From NCBI GenBank assembly GCA_030639495.1, contig DAOWCP010000017.1, forward strand, positions 1 through 32,004: 32,004 bases of DNA, given 5' to 3'. The notes under the pieces are model-generated. The model had not been told where the DNA came from. It did no database searches and saw nothing but the letters and a program-made list of their open reading frames with translations. Positions within the stretch are counted from its first letter, which is position 1; each line of letters starts with the position of its first letter. Source of the stretch: JAGLTN01 sp023135255 (GTDB lineage Bacteria; Planctomycetota; Phycisphaerae; Sedimentisphaerales; Anaerobacaceae). This document shows positions 16,929 through 24,258 of the stretch, piece after piece. A program made the translations under genes and the position numbers.

Positions 16929-17309
16929 CACTTTATTTTCACAAAATTAATAGTAATAAAACATTTACCTTACATTTTTCGACCGCTTCAAGCTCTGTCT
17001 TAACTACCAATAAACGTATTAGGAACAGACTTATAATTATCAGACGTTAAAAAATAAGCTTATTAAAACAATCAACTGTAGATATAATCGCCATTAACAA
17101 CAAACTTAATACAACCGGTAAAATCGGTAATACCTGCGTCAATTAACAGCCCGAAAAACAGCCATTTTCAAAAAACTACCTGAATTGATACTTCTTACTT
17201 CGATGTAAAATAATTTGTATCTTGTAACGATGTCTTACTTCTTTTTTTATCTTACTGTTATTAGGCCGATAAGTCTGTTCAGCCAAAAAACTTCGAGTCC
17301 TATAAACTG
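16929..17309. other. Gene-free stretch inside the pseudopilin cluster
   Basis: No gene of normal length is visible. It contains the perfect 12-bp palindrome AATAAGCTTATT (17053-17064). On the minus strand a stop-interrupted frame reads DAGITDFTGCIKFVVNGDYI (around 17090-17150) and, further upstream in the same frame, TSLQDTNYFTSK; this may be chance or a decayed gene. I found no well-spaced promoter, although one is expected for the GspH-pilM operon if it is not read from the major pseudopilin promoter. Confidence 0.4.
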
Positions 17310-18476
17310 TCAATATCGTTCAATGCCTTTATAAAATGCCCCGCCAACGCAACTCCACCGAGACGGCGTCCCGCCCGAATCCCATAACTGGATTGCAGTT
17401 TTATCAGGATAGGCATTTATCCTCAATACATTTGTCCAATCTGAAAGACCATCAATATTGTTATCATTAATAAATACGCTGCCGTTAACGGTAAAACTAA
17501 CATTCGCAGCGCCTGTACCGCCGAATCCATTTACCCCTTGAATACTATCTTTGATTTGCACCAAACCGTAAATATTTGACTGACTGCCACTTACTAATTC
17601 AAGCTTTCCCGTCACGATAAGAGCGGGGAAATTCTTTGTTGCTGAAATTTGAATATTTGTTCCATCAATTGTCAAATCGCCCTTAACAACTAATGTCCCG
17701 AGGATGGTTGTATCACTGCCTATAACAAGATCACCATCACAATAACAGATTCCCGCGGGATTACCAGCTGTGGGCCAGGTATCGCCGGCAAATGTAATGC
17801 TGTTATCGATTGGATATGGAGAATAGCTATCACTGCCTATATAATAAGAATCTTTGAAATCTGCATAATCTAAATCAGGAAATGGTATTGTTTCAACAGC
17901 CACATTTTCATTCTCACTGCCTGTTATATTTACAGTATTATCTATACTGTCTTTCGCAAACGCATCGCCATTTATAGTTGCATTGCCAGCTAACTGACCT
18001 TTAACATAAACATCACCATTTACAATTAATCCGGTTTCCGAGAACCAGCTGTCCCCTGTTCTAAGCGCAATGCAAGGGTCAAGGCGCAAATTTGCCTGAA
18101 GTTTACTCGAACTTATCTGTTGGCTGTTTTGCAACCGATAGGCCTGACCTTGGATCTGGTAATCACAGTTGTCTGTTCGCAGGATCGAAACATCATAATA
18201 ATCATCACTGCCGTTATCAAGCTGTAATTGGGTATCACCTTTCCAGTAGTCATCATTTACATCCTGTGGATTGAGTATAATCCCCCTGGCATGTTCTAAG
18301 CCCGACTGAGCGAGATAATCCATCTGGCCTTTCATAGCCATATTAACACCACAGCTAAGCTCAACATCGCTTCGAGCTATAAAACCTAACGATACCACTG
18401 TCACCGTCATCACAATAAACAAGATAACCAGCAATACAACGCCCGATTTGTTATGTTTTCTCTTAACTGTATTCAT
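17310..18476 (-). CDS. PilX/GspK-like pilus accessory protein with beta-helical passenger
   Basis: 388 residues. The N-terminus is a PilX-type segment: a short basic leader, then KSGVVLLVILFIVMTVTVVSLGF and the helix SDVELSCGVNMAMKGQMDYLAQSGLEHAR in sense. The class-III cleavage Glu of true prepilins is missing, as in many PilX/GspK proteins. From about residue 140 the protein is made of short repeats with regularly placed Gly and Val (NGDVYVKGQLAGNATINGDA; CDGDLVIGSDTTILGTLVVK), which look like the right-handed beta-helix of bactofilin-like or pectate-lyase-like folds. It may form part of the pseudopilus tip or display a surface. It starts 9 bases after the GspJ-like stop. Confidence 0.75.
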   Translation of the reverse strand: MNTVKRKHNKSGVVLLVILFIVMTVTVVSLGFIARSDVELSCGVNMAMKGQMDYLAQSGLEHARGIILNPQDVNDDYWKGDTQLQLDNGSDDYYDVSILRTDNCDYQIQGQAYRLQNSQQISSSKLQANLRLDPCIALRTGDSWFSETGLIVNGDVYVKGQLAGNATINGDAFAKDSIDNTVNITGSENENVAVETIPFPDLDYADFKDSYYIGSDSYSPYPIDNSITFAGDTWPTAGNPAGICYCDGDLVIGSDTTILGTLVVKGDLTIDGTNIQISATKNFPALIVTGKLELVSGSQSNIYGLVQIKDSIQGVNGFGGTGAANVSFTVNGSVFINDNNIDGLSDWTNVLRINAYPDKTAIQLWDSGGTPSRWSCVGGAFYKGIERY

Positions 18477-18485
18477 AATTGTTTA

Positions 18486-19154
18486 TTAATCATCATCAGA
18501 AACAAGAATACCTGAACTACCTCTAATCAGATTGCCTGCCCAGCATTTTAATTTCGCATTTATCTGATAATTCTGACTAATACCATTAACTTCAATATCA
18601 AAAGAAATACTCACAAACTCCGTGTTCGGAGCGGATTTATCCAGCGTAAAAATGACATTACTGCAGGATGTTATCAATCTTGTGTGAGAATAATCAGTTC
18701 CACCCAGAAAAGAAGACTTAACCCCGGAAAGCAAAAAACCACCTATCTTATCTGAACTGTCAAAACCGCTTATCAGCCAGACCTCGGCCGATTTAAACTC
18801 AAGTAACTGAATATAATTATTATCCGGACCGGTCTCAATATAAATAACTTCTTCAACATCTATGTCATTGTCCCTGTTTATGTCCCTGCTCCACAAAACC
18901 AGGTCATCATCAGTCTTAGCACATACCAATTTGCTTTGGCTGATTAATTCTTTTAAACGCAAACTCGCAAACCTAACCTGTGCCTGTGTAACACTTATTT
19001 CATCAGAAGACTCATTGACACTGCTAAATGCAAATGCAAGCGTAGCTGCCGCAGAGGTAATAAAACCGGTGATAACTATCGCTATCATCAACTCTACCAT
19101 CGTAAAGCCTTTAAATTGTCTTCTGTTTTTTTTCAAAGCATCGATCACTTTCAA
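18486..19154 (-). CDS. GspJ/PilW-like minor pseudopilin
   Basis: 222 residues. The prepilin motif is KG|FTMVELMIAIVITGF, after a leader of about 16 basic residues, with Glu5 intact. The helix continues into AATLAFAFSSVNESSDEISVTQAQ, as in GspJ/PilW. No ATG precedes the motif in frame: the frame opens with TTG at 19154 (3 bases after the previous stop) or GTG at 19148, so a rare start codon is used. The rest is a beta-rich domain with no recognisable catalytic motif. It lies between the GspI-like and PilX-like genes, the usual order of minor pseudopilins. Confidence 0.83.
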   Translation of the reverse strand: MKVIDALKKNRRQFKGFTMVELMIAIVITGFITSAAATLAFAFSSVNESSDEISVTQAQVRFASLRLKELISQSKLVCAKTDDDLVLWSRDINRDNDIDVEEVIYIETGPDNNYIQLLEFKSAEVWLISGFDSSDKIGGFLLSGVKSSFLGGTDYSHTRLITSCSNVIFTLDKSAPNTEFVSISFDIEVNGISQNYQINAKLKCWAGNLIRGSSGILVSDDD

Positions 19155-19157
19155 ATA

Positions 19158-19592
19158 TTATTCACTTACTAACCTGTTAATCGTCACCATCTCAAGGTCG
19201 TCATAATACACTACGACAGTGATACGGATAAACTTTGCATCGAAGTTGCCGTCTTCCTGGGATACATAAACTTCCTGGCTGACGACTTGCCTGCTGAATT
19301 TAGAATACCTCGAATCGGTAAAATTACTGCCCTGATAGTTCTTTATCTGCCCCTTAGACTCGGAATAGTTATAATTACTTACGATATCATCAAAATCTTC
19401 ACTTAGAGCCTGCTCTATCATATCACTGGCAAGGCAGGCCGCTAATGTCCTTCTCATCCCCTCAGCGCGGACTTTTGAACCGCTGGAAAAAGGCACAACA
19501 ACAGCCGAAGCGGCAAAACCTAAAATCACTAACGCTATCATAGACTCAACCAGGGAAAACCCTTTATGTTTTTTAGAACTTATAGCTTCCAT
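19158..19592 (-). CDS. GspI/PilV-like minor pseudopilin
   Basis: 144 residues, typical for GspI. The cleavage motif is KG|FSLVESMIALVILGFAASA after an 11-residue leader, with Glu5 present. The following stretch, RRTLAACLASDMIEQALSEDFDD in sense, matches the helix and turn of GspI/PilV. The ATG at 19592 has only a weak GGTAGAG upstream. The gene lies just 46 bases beyond the terminator that follows the major pseudopilin gene, so its expression probably depends on read-through or on an unseen promoter. Confidence 0.83.
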   Translation of the reverse strand: MEAISSKKHKGFSLVESMIALVILGFAASAVVVPFSSGSKVRAEGMRRTLAACLASDMIEQALSEDFDDIVSNYNYSESKGQIKNYQGSNFTDSRYSKFSRQVVSQEVYVSQEDGNFDAKFIRITVVVYYDDLEMVTINRLVSE

Positions 19593-19637
19593 AACTCTAC
19601 CGTTTTAACTCGGCATTTATAGCCTTGGGGGCAACAT

Positions 19638-19686
19638 AAAAAAAGCTGACCAGCTAAGGCCCTCTCGCCCAAAACCGGTCAGCTTT
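19638..19686 (-). terminator. Rho-independent terminator after the major pseudopilin gene
   Basis: In the minus-strand RNA AAAGCTGACC (19686-19677) pairs perfectly with GGTCAGCTTT (19651-19642) around a 25-base loop and is followed by a run of seven U (19644-19638). The stem lies about 40 bases after the gspG stop. On the plus strand only three T follow, so termination is directed at the minus strand. Confidence 0.8.
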
Positions 19687-19723
19687 AATTTCGCATTTAT
19701 GCTGATGCAAAACTTAAGTGATA

Positions 19724-20209
19724 TTACAGGGCTGCATGCTCTGTACTATCTGCATCATCGCAATTACGTGAGTCGTTTGCACCAAAACGACCTGTATTAG
19801 TATTAAAGTACCAACCTGTAGTATCTGTTCCTTCTGTTGGATTGGTTGTTACAAAACTTACATCATCAGCAGTTGCACCTGTGATCCATGGATTTGTAGG
19901 CATACTCTGAAGATATGGACCCAAAGCACCAAGATCATCAAAAAGTGCCGTATCGCCATTCTGATCTGTGTAACCTGTCAAACAAGCAGTAAACGAAGCA
20001 AGAGTGTTTGGATCTGGGAATGCATCATTGTGCTGAATTTTGTAAAATTCGATTTGACCACGAACTGTCTGGAGTGTACTTTTCAGATTTGCTTCTTTAG
20101 CTTCTGTACTTGCATCCGTGAACTGTGGAATCACGATTGCCGCGAGAATACCAAGAATTACAACTACAATCAGAATTTCTACTAATGTAAAACCTTTTTT
20201 TGCCTTCAT
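19724..20209 (-). CDS. gspG: Major pseudopilin, GspG-like
   Basis: 161 residues. A very short leader (MKAKKG) precedes FTLVEILIVVVILGILAAIV with Glu5, the class-III signal of GspG and type IV pilins. The helix runs into PQFTDASTEAKEANLKSTLQTVRGQIEFYKIQHNDAFPD, the GspG pattern, and the C-terminal domain has TNPWITG and WYFNTNTGRFGAND. It should be the main subunit of the pseudopilus and is matured by a prepilin peptidase not encoded here. AAGGGG lies 7 bases before the ATG. It has its own promoter (20447-20475), a roughly 230-base leader and a strong terminator, as expected for the most highly expressed subunit of the cluster. Confidence 0.92.
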   Translation of the reverse strand: MKAKKGFTLVEILIVVVILGILAAIVIPQFTDASTEAKEANLKSTLQTVRGQIEFYKIQHNDAFPDPNTLASFTACLTGYTDQNGDTALFDDLGALGPYLQSMPTNPWITGATADDVSFVTTNPTEGTDTTGWYFNTNTGRFGANDSRNCDDADSTEHAAL

Positions 20210-20446
20210 TTTTGTACCCCTTGTTAAAAAAAATATTTTTTCATCAAACTATTAAATTCCAAACCGCACGAGGCATCGACAACATCGACGCCTTACTTAA
20301 CTAAACAAACTAAAAATTTTCTGTTATAAACCTCCTTAAAAACCAGCAACTTTTCTTTTCAAAACTTTCATGATATTCGTTTTTAGCTCAAAAATTTACA
20401 AATTACACTTTTTGCCGCTCACACGGCTTCTTAAACGCCTAAATTA
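20210..20446 (-). promoter_or_regulatory. Long untranslated leader of the major pseudopilin gene
   Basis: The leader predicted from the promoter contains a hairpin at 20271-20293 (9-bp stem with one G-U pair only in the minus-strand RNA, loop UGUUG). It also has an AAGGAGGT sequence at 20337-20330 without any nearby start codon, and an 11-codon frame at 20371-20336 whose TAA stop overlaps that AAGGAGGT. Whether any of these controls translation is unknown. Confidence 0.4.
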
Positions 20447-20475
20447 AGCATAAAAACAAAAGATATGACTGCCAA
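20447..20475 (-). promoter_or_regulatory. Sigma-70-type promoter for the major pseudopilin gene
   Basis: On the minus strand TTGGCA (20475-20470) and TATGCT (20452-20447) are separated by exactly 17 bases. Matches to consensus are 5/6 and 4/6. The predicted start is near 20440. Confidence 0.45.
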
Positions 20476-20542
20476 ATTTAGGAATATAAAAAAATAATAG
20501 AAATGAGATTGCAAAGAGACTGTTATCCAAAACGTCTTATAA

Positions 20543-20658
20543 TACCATTCATGGTAATAAATTTCCGCGAATAAATCCGTAACTTCTTATCTTTGAGTTA
20601 TACCCTTAAGGGTAGTAAATGTCCGCGAATAAATCCATAACTTCTTATCTTTGAGTTA
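20543..20658. repeat. Two tandem 58-bp repeats with palindromic heads (family A)
   Basis: The units 20543-20600 and 20601-20658 are 52/58 identical. Each begins with a palindrome: TACCATTCATGGTA (20543-20556) and TACCCTTAAGGGTA (20601-20614). Two of the six differences are paired, A-T in the first copy becoming C-G in the second, so the palindrome is preserved. Each unit ends with TAACT...AGTTA, a second 5-bp inverted repeat. Confidence 0.85.
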
Positions 20659-20744
20659 TTTACCCGCGGATAAACGGACAAATTCAATTGGGATCAGTAT
20701 ATTTACCCGCGGATAAAGCGAAAAATTTAATTGGGATTGGTATA
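20659..20744. repeat. Two tandem 43-bp repeats with CCGCGG palindrome (family B)
   Basis: The units 20659-20701 and 20702-20744 are about 37/43 identical. Each starts with the same near-palindrome TTTACCCGCGGATAAA (one mismatched pair) and ends in AATT..ATTGGGAT..GTATA. The family A core TCCGCGAATAAA is the reverse complement of the B head apart from two positions that become G-U pairs in minus-strand RNA, so A and B could pair. The end GGTATAATACC (20739-20749) is another palindrome and contains an extended -10-like TGGTATAAT on the plus strand. Confidence 0.8.
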
Positions 20745-20786
20745 ATACCGGCCCTGCTGTCTTATCGTGGTTTACAACATGTTAAT

Positions 20787-21236
20787 CTAAAGAGTTATGT
20801 CAGATGAAATATTTTTAAAATGGAAACTTCTTTCATTTTGGCCTTTATGCTCAAGCTTGATCACTATGCAGTCTTGCTGATTCAGAGCCGGCATAATTTT
20901 ATCGGCCCATTCAATTAACACCACGGAATTGCGATAACAGAAATCATCGAACCCTATCTGCTCAAATTCCTCGATCGATTCAAACCTGTATGCATCTATA
21001 TGATAGATATCAAACCTACCCTGGTACTCATTTACCAACACAAATGTCGGGCTGTTAACGTTCGTTTCGCTTTTATCAGCACCTGCGCCGTCGGCTATAC
21101 CTTTAATAAGGTGTGTCTTGCCGGAGCCCAATGTTCCGATAAGGCAGATAATCTCACCGCCCTTTAGCTGCTGTCCGAACTTCCTGCCGAGCTCAATAGT
21201 TTCAGCCGTTGAGGTGGTAACGATATTAAACTCCAT
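20787..21236 (-). CDS. tsaE: tRNA threonylcarbamoyladenosine biosynthesis ATPase TsaE
   Basis: 149 residues from the ATG at 21236, which gives the usual TsaE N-terminus MEFNIVTTSTAETIELGR; an in-frame ATG at 21257 would add seven residues, and neither has a clear ribosome binding site. The Walker A motif is GTLGSGKTHLIKGIA, followed by SPTFVLVNEY, IYHIDAYR and the GFDDF...VVLIEWADKI block, all family hallmarks. TsaE works with TsaB and TsaD to make the t6A37 modification of ANN-decoding tRNAs. The gene overlaps the end of thiL, so the two are translationally linked. It is the last gene of the argH-thiL-tsaE operon. Confidence 0.95.
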   Translation of the reverse strand: MEFNIVTTSTAETIELGRKFGQQLKGGEIICLIGTLGSGKTHLIKGIADGAGADKSETNVNSPTFVLVNEYQGRFDIYHIDAYRFESIEEFEQIGFDDFCYRNSVVLIEWADKIMPALNQQDCIVIKLEHKGQNERSFHFKNISSDITL

Positions 21237-22161
21237 TGCCACTGCCAAGATGGTCATACCCCTTTTGCTTCAATGTTACTATCAACCCGCAAGCTGTTTT
21301 CATTTCGACTATGCCGGTACTTGTGATCTCACCGATAGGCGTAATTATCAAATCACCTTCCCAGTTTTCAAAAAGTTTTTCGCTGTCTTCTTTAGAAAGC
21401 GTAAAAAGCAATTCAAAATCTTCGCCATCATTCAAAACTGCCCCCAACGGGTCATTCTTGCTCATAGCCTGTGCTGAAACAGGTAATCTATCTTCCTCTA
21501 TCAAAGCTCCTACCTTGCTCTGAGTGCATATTCTCGGCAGATCACTGCTCAGTCCATCGCTCAAATCCATCATCGAATTAACCCTGACCATAGAGGTGAT
21601 CTCTAAAGCTTCAAAAACTCTCGGGGTAAATTCAAGATGTTTGCCCAGATCGCTGCCCCCCAGAAATCCAGTCACACAGATAACATCCTCAACTTGCGCA
21701 CCAGAGCGTTTCACAGGTCTGCAATTACCTTGCGAGCTGAACATTGTAATATTGATCGCAAAGCCCGCGTCAGTTTTCCAACTGGTAATGTCACCACCTA
21801 TCAAAGGACAATTATATTTCTCAGCGGCGATGTTTATCCCATTATGAATTTGCTTTAATTCTTTTTGACCAAACCTTTTGGGCAAAGCCACCGCCGCCAC
21901 CGCACCGATAGGCTTTGTAGCCATTGCTGCACAATCACTCAAGCTAACTGCCATAGCTTTATAACCAACCTGCTCAAGTGTAGCTTTGGAAAGATCGAAA
22001 TGCACACCCTCCAGCAGCATATCGGTAGTAACAAGAATACTCTTGTCACTGCCAAGCCCGATCATCGCCATATCGTCGCCTATACCGATAGGAAACTTTC
22101 GATTATCAAGCTTACTCTGCCTGGCAAACCAATTGGTTATTTTATCCTCTGCTGAGTTCAT
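21226..22161 (-). CDS. thiL: Thiamine-monophosphate kinase
   Basis: 311 residues, normal length. ThiL phosphorylates thiamine monophosphate to thiamine pyrophosphate. Family blocks in order: GIGDDMAMI, LVTTDMLLEGVHFDL, the MAVSLSDCAAMATKP motif, LIGGDITS, VTGFLGGSDLG and MMDLSDGLSSDLPRI, with NDGEDFELLFTL near the C-terminus. These include the aspartates that bind magnesium and ATP. The ATG overlaps the argH stop in an ATGA junction (22158-22161), so translation is coupled. There is no TPP riboswitch visible; the gene depends on the argH promoter. Confidence 0.96.
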   Translation of the reverse strand: MNSAEDKITNWFARQSKLDNRKFPIGIGDDMAMIGLGSDKSILVTTDMLLEGVHFDLSKATLEQVGYKAMAVSLSDCAAMATKPIGAVAAVALPKRFGQKELKQIHNGINIAAEKYNCPLIGGDITSWKTDAGFAINITMFSSQGNCRPVKRSGAQVEDVICVTGFLGGSDLGKHLEFTPRVFEALEITSMVRVNSMMDLSDGLSSDLPRICTQSKVGALIEEDRLPVSAQAMSKNDPLGAVLNDGEDFELLFTLSKEDSEKLFENWEGDLIITPIGEITSTGIVEMKTACGLIVTLKQKGYDHLGSGNGV

Positions 22162-23546
22162 TTTTTGTTAAGACGCCTGTTCCAGTAATTGATACGTTTT
22201 TTACTTTGCTTAGCACTGCCGGCGCCTTCAGTTACATAACTACTGGCAACATTGACAGCACCAAGGCTTTTATAAACATCATCTTCGATATTATCGCAGT
22301 ATTTTTTAAATTCATCAATGGTCAAATCTGACAATTTTTTACCAGCCCCTTCGCAATAAGCAACCAAAGAGCCTACCACTCCGTGGGCATCTCTGAAAGG
22401 AACTGCTTTGCCAACTAAATATTCCGCCAGTGCAGTCGCATCAAGAAAACCTTCGTCGAGCCCTGCTTCAATTTCGCTGCAATTAAACTTCGTATCAGAT
22501 ACAATCGCCTCTGCCATATCGACACAAACCGACGCTGTATCGCCGGCCTTGAACACATGCAGCTTATCTTCCTGCAGGTCCCTGTTGTATCCACTCGGCT
22601 GAGCTTTTAGTATAGTCAGCATCGCCATCAACGAACCATAAACGCTGCCTGTCTTAGCCCGTATCAATTCCAGCATATCGGGATTACGTTTCTGAGGCAT
22701 CATACTCGATGATGTGCAATAGGTATCCGATATTGTTATAAAGCTAAACTCATTTGTTGAATATATTATCCAGTCCTCCGCAAGCTTTGACAGATGAGCC
22801 AATAGCAGCGAACAATCAAAAATAAACTCCGCACAAAAATCTCTGTCAGAAACAGAATCAATACTATTGCCTGTCACTGAATCGAAACCAAGCTCAGCTG
22901 CTGTCGATTTTCTGTCAATGGCGATAGTACTGCCGGCAACCGCACCACTTCCAAGCGGAGAAACATTAAGTCCCCTGCTGCAATTGCCAAGCCTGACAAT
23001 ATCTCTTTCAAGCTGTTCGACAAAACTAAGCAGATAAGCTGCAATAACAACTGGCTGCGCTCTTTGCATATGTGTATAACTCGGCATAATATTTTCTGTA
23101 TAACAGCCCGCAAGTTTCACAAATGCTTTCTGTAGTTTTTTTATTTTGGCCTGGAGCTCAGCTATCTCGTCTCTCATCCACAAACGGATATCTGTCGCAA
23201 CCTGGTCATTTCTGCTTCTTCCGGTATGCAATTTCTTACCGGGATCTCCAATCAACTTAATGAGTGCAGCCTCAACTGCCATGTGAATATCTTCCTGTGT
23301 TTTGTTAAATTTAAACCTGCCCAATTCTATCTGCTCTGCAATCTGCGAAAGGCCTTGCTTGATTTGCCCAAACTCAGATTTCGTAATAAGCTTCTGCTCA
23401 GAAAGCATTTTTGCATGGGCGATCGACCCCTGGATATCATATTTATAAAGCCGAACGTCATAAGACAAAGATTCCACAAAATTCACAGCCAACTTATCAG
23501 TCTTGCCCTTAAGCCTTTTTTCCCAGCTTTTTTTTTGCTTAGCCAT
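22158..23546 (-). CDS. argH: Argininosuccinate lyase
   Basis: 462 residues from the ATG at 23546, which has GGAG 9 bases upstream; the open frame extends to 23579 but that codon lies at the predicted transcription start. The enzyme cleaves argininosuccinate to arginine and fumarate, the last step of arginine synthesis. Family features: WEKRLKGKTDKLAVNFVESLSYD at the N-terminus, EDIHMAVE, the HTGRSRNDQVATDIRL block, and the fumarase/aspartase superfamily signature SSSMMPQKRNPD containing the catalytic Ser. It is the first gene of an operon with thiL and tsaE. No other arg gene is in the window and no ARG box was recognised. Confidence 0.96.
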   Translation of the reverse strand: MAKQKKSWEKRLKGKTDKLAVNFVESLSYDVRLYKYDIQGSIAHAKMLSEQKLITKSEFGQIKQGLSQIAEQIELGRFKFNKTQEDIHMAVEAALIKLIGDPGKKLHTGRSRNDQVATDIRLWMRDEIAELQAKIKKLQKAFVKLAGCYTENIMPSYTHMQRAQPVVIAAYLLSFVEQLERDIVRLGNCSRGLNVSPLGSGAVAGSTIAIDRKSTAAELGFDSVTGNSIDSVSDRDFCAEFIFDCSLLLAHLSKLAEDWIIYSTNEFSFITISDTYCTSSSMMPQKRNPDMLELIRAKTGSVYGSLMAMLTILKAQPSGYNRDLQEDKLHVFKAGDTASVCVDMAEAIVSDTKFNCSEIEAGLDEGFLDATALAEYLVGKAVPFRDAHGVVGSLVAYCEGAGKKLSDLTIDEFKKYCDNIEDDVYKSLGAVNVASSYVTEGAGSAKQSKKRINYWNRRLNKK

Positions 23547-23584
23547 ATTTTTGAACTCCGGAACAAATAAAAAAATCACTTCTA

Positions 23585-23613
23585 ATCATACGCCCACGAG
23601 CTATAATTGTCAA
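23585..23613 (-). promoter_or_regulatory. Near-consensus sigma-70 promoter of argH-thiL-tsaE
   Basis: On the minus strand the perfect TTGACA (23613-23608) is followed after exactly 17 bases by TATGAT (23590-23585). Transcription should start near 23577, about 30 bases before the argH ATG. It is the best promoter match in the window. Confidence 0.8.
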
Positions 23614-23881
23614 CTAAGGCCTTGGCAATAACCACTAAATCCCCTCCCAAAAGCCCACGTTAAAATAGATAACTTAAGCAACTTGAGTAATTTTGTTTTT
23701 TTACTTAAAAGTTTTTCACTTCGACTTCCGATAATAATTTCATTAATTGTCTCCCAATCGTAAAAACTAAAAAACTTCGCTTAAAAAGCTTATTTTCGCC
23801 AAATACCCTAAACTAACTAAATTAACATGGCCGATAGTTAAAAATATTGATGGAACGACTTTAAATAGGAGAATGACAAAT

Positions 23882-24220
23882 ATGGAAACTGTAGTTGATA
23901 CATTAGTTGAACAGCGCAGCGATACAAGAACGAACCTTTCCTGGCCTATAAGTATGTGGCTGCCGGAAGCAAACAGGTTCTTCAACGGCAAAAGCTCAAA
24001 CATCAGCAAAACCGGTGTCTTTATTAATTTCCCAATGACCACTCCTGTTCGCAATGGAAGTATCGTCGAAATCAATTTTCCAAGAACTGAAGCATTGGCT
24101 ATGGAAAAAGGTAGTTTCGCACGTATAAAAACCGGCAGAGTGGTACGCGTAGAACGCAGAAACATGCTCAAAGACGCTAACATCGGTGTCGCTATCGAGT
24201 TTGAACCATTGGTAGACTAA
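23882..24220 (+). CDS. Small PilZ-domain protein, likely c-di-GMP receptor
   Basis: 112 residues from the ATG at 23882, chosen because AGGAG lies 10 bases upstream; an ATG at 23873 is only one base from that site. The single PilZ-like domain shows an Arg-rich start (RSDTRTNLSWPI), then GKSSNISKTGVFINFP, matching the (D/N)xSxxG element that binds c-di-GMP, and a C-terminal VVRVERRN...GVAIEFE strand pair. The canonical motif is RxxxR at the first site; here R16-S-D-T-R20 fits (approximate positions 13-17 in this frame). It stands alone, divergent from argH, with a possible terminator after it. PilZ proteins often act on pili or secretion, but no link to the cluster here is shown. Confidence 0.8.
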   Translation: METVVDTLVEQRSDTRTNLSWPISMWLPEANRFFNGKSSNISKTGVFINFPMTTPVRNGSIVEINFPRTEALAMEKGSFARIKTGRVVRVERRNMLKDANIGVAIEFEPLVD

Positions 24221-24258
24221 CTTCAAAAGTAAAGATACTTTTTACTTACACATAAACG

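Noticed and set aside
20543..20744. Repeat block as a CRISPR array
   Set aside because: The units are directly adjacent with no unique spacers, there are only two copies of each, and no cas gene is nearby.
20738..20746. Extended -10 TGGTATAAT on the plus strand as a promoter antisense to tsaE
   Set aside because: No -35 element at a suitable distance and no plus-strand gene downstream; it coincides with a palindrome that already explains the sequence.
23830..23837. GCCGATAG as a sigma-28 -10 element before the PilZ gene
   Set aside because: The nearest TAAA is separated by 17 rather than 15 bases, and no flagellar gene is in the window.
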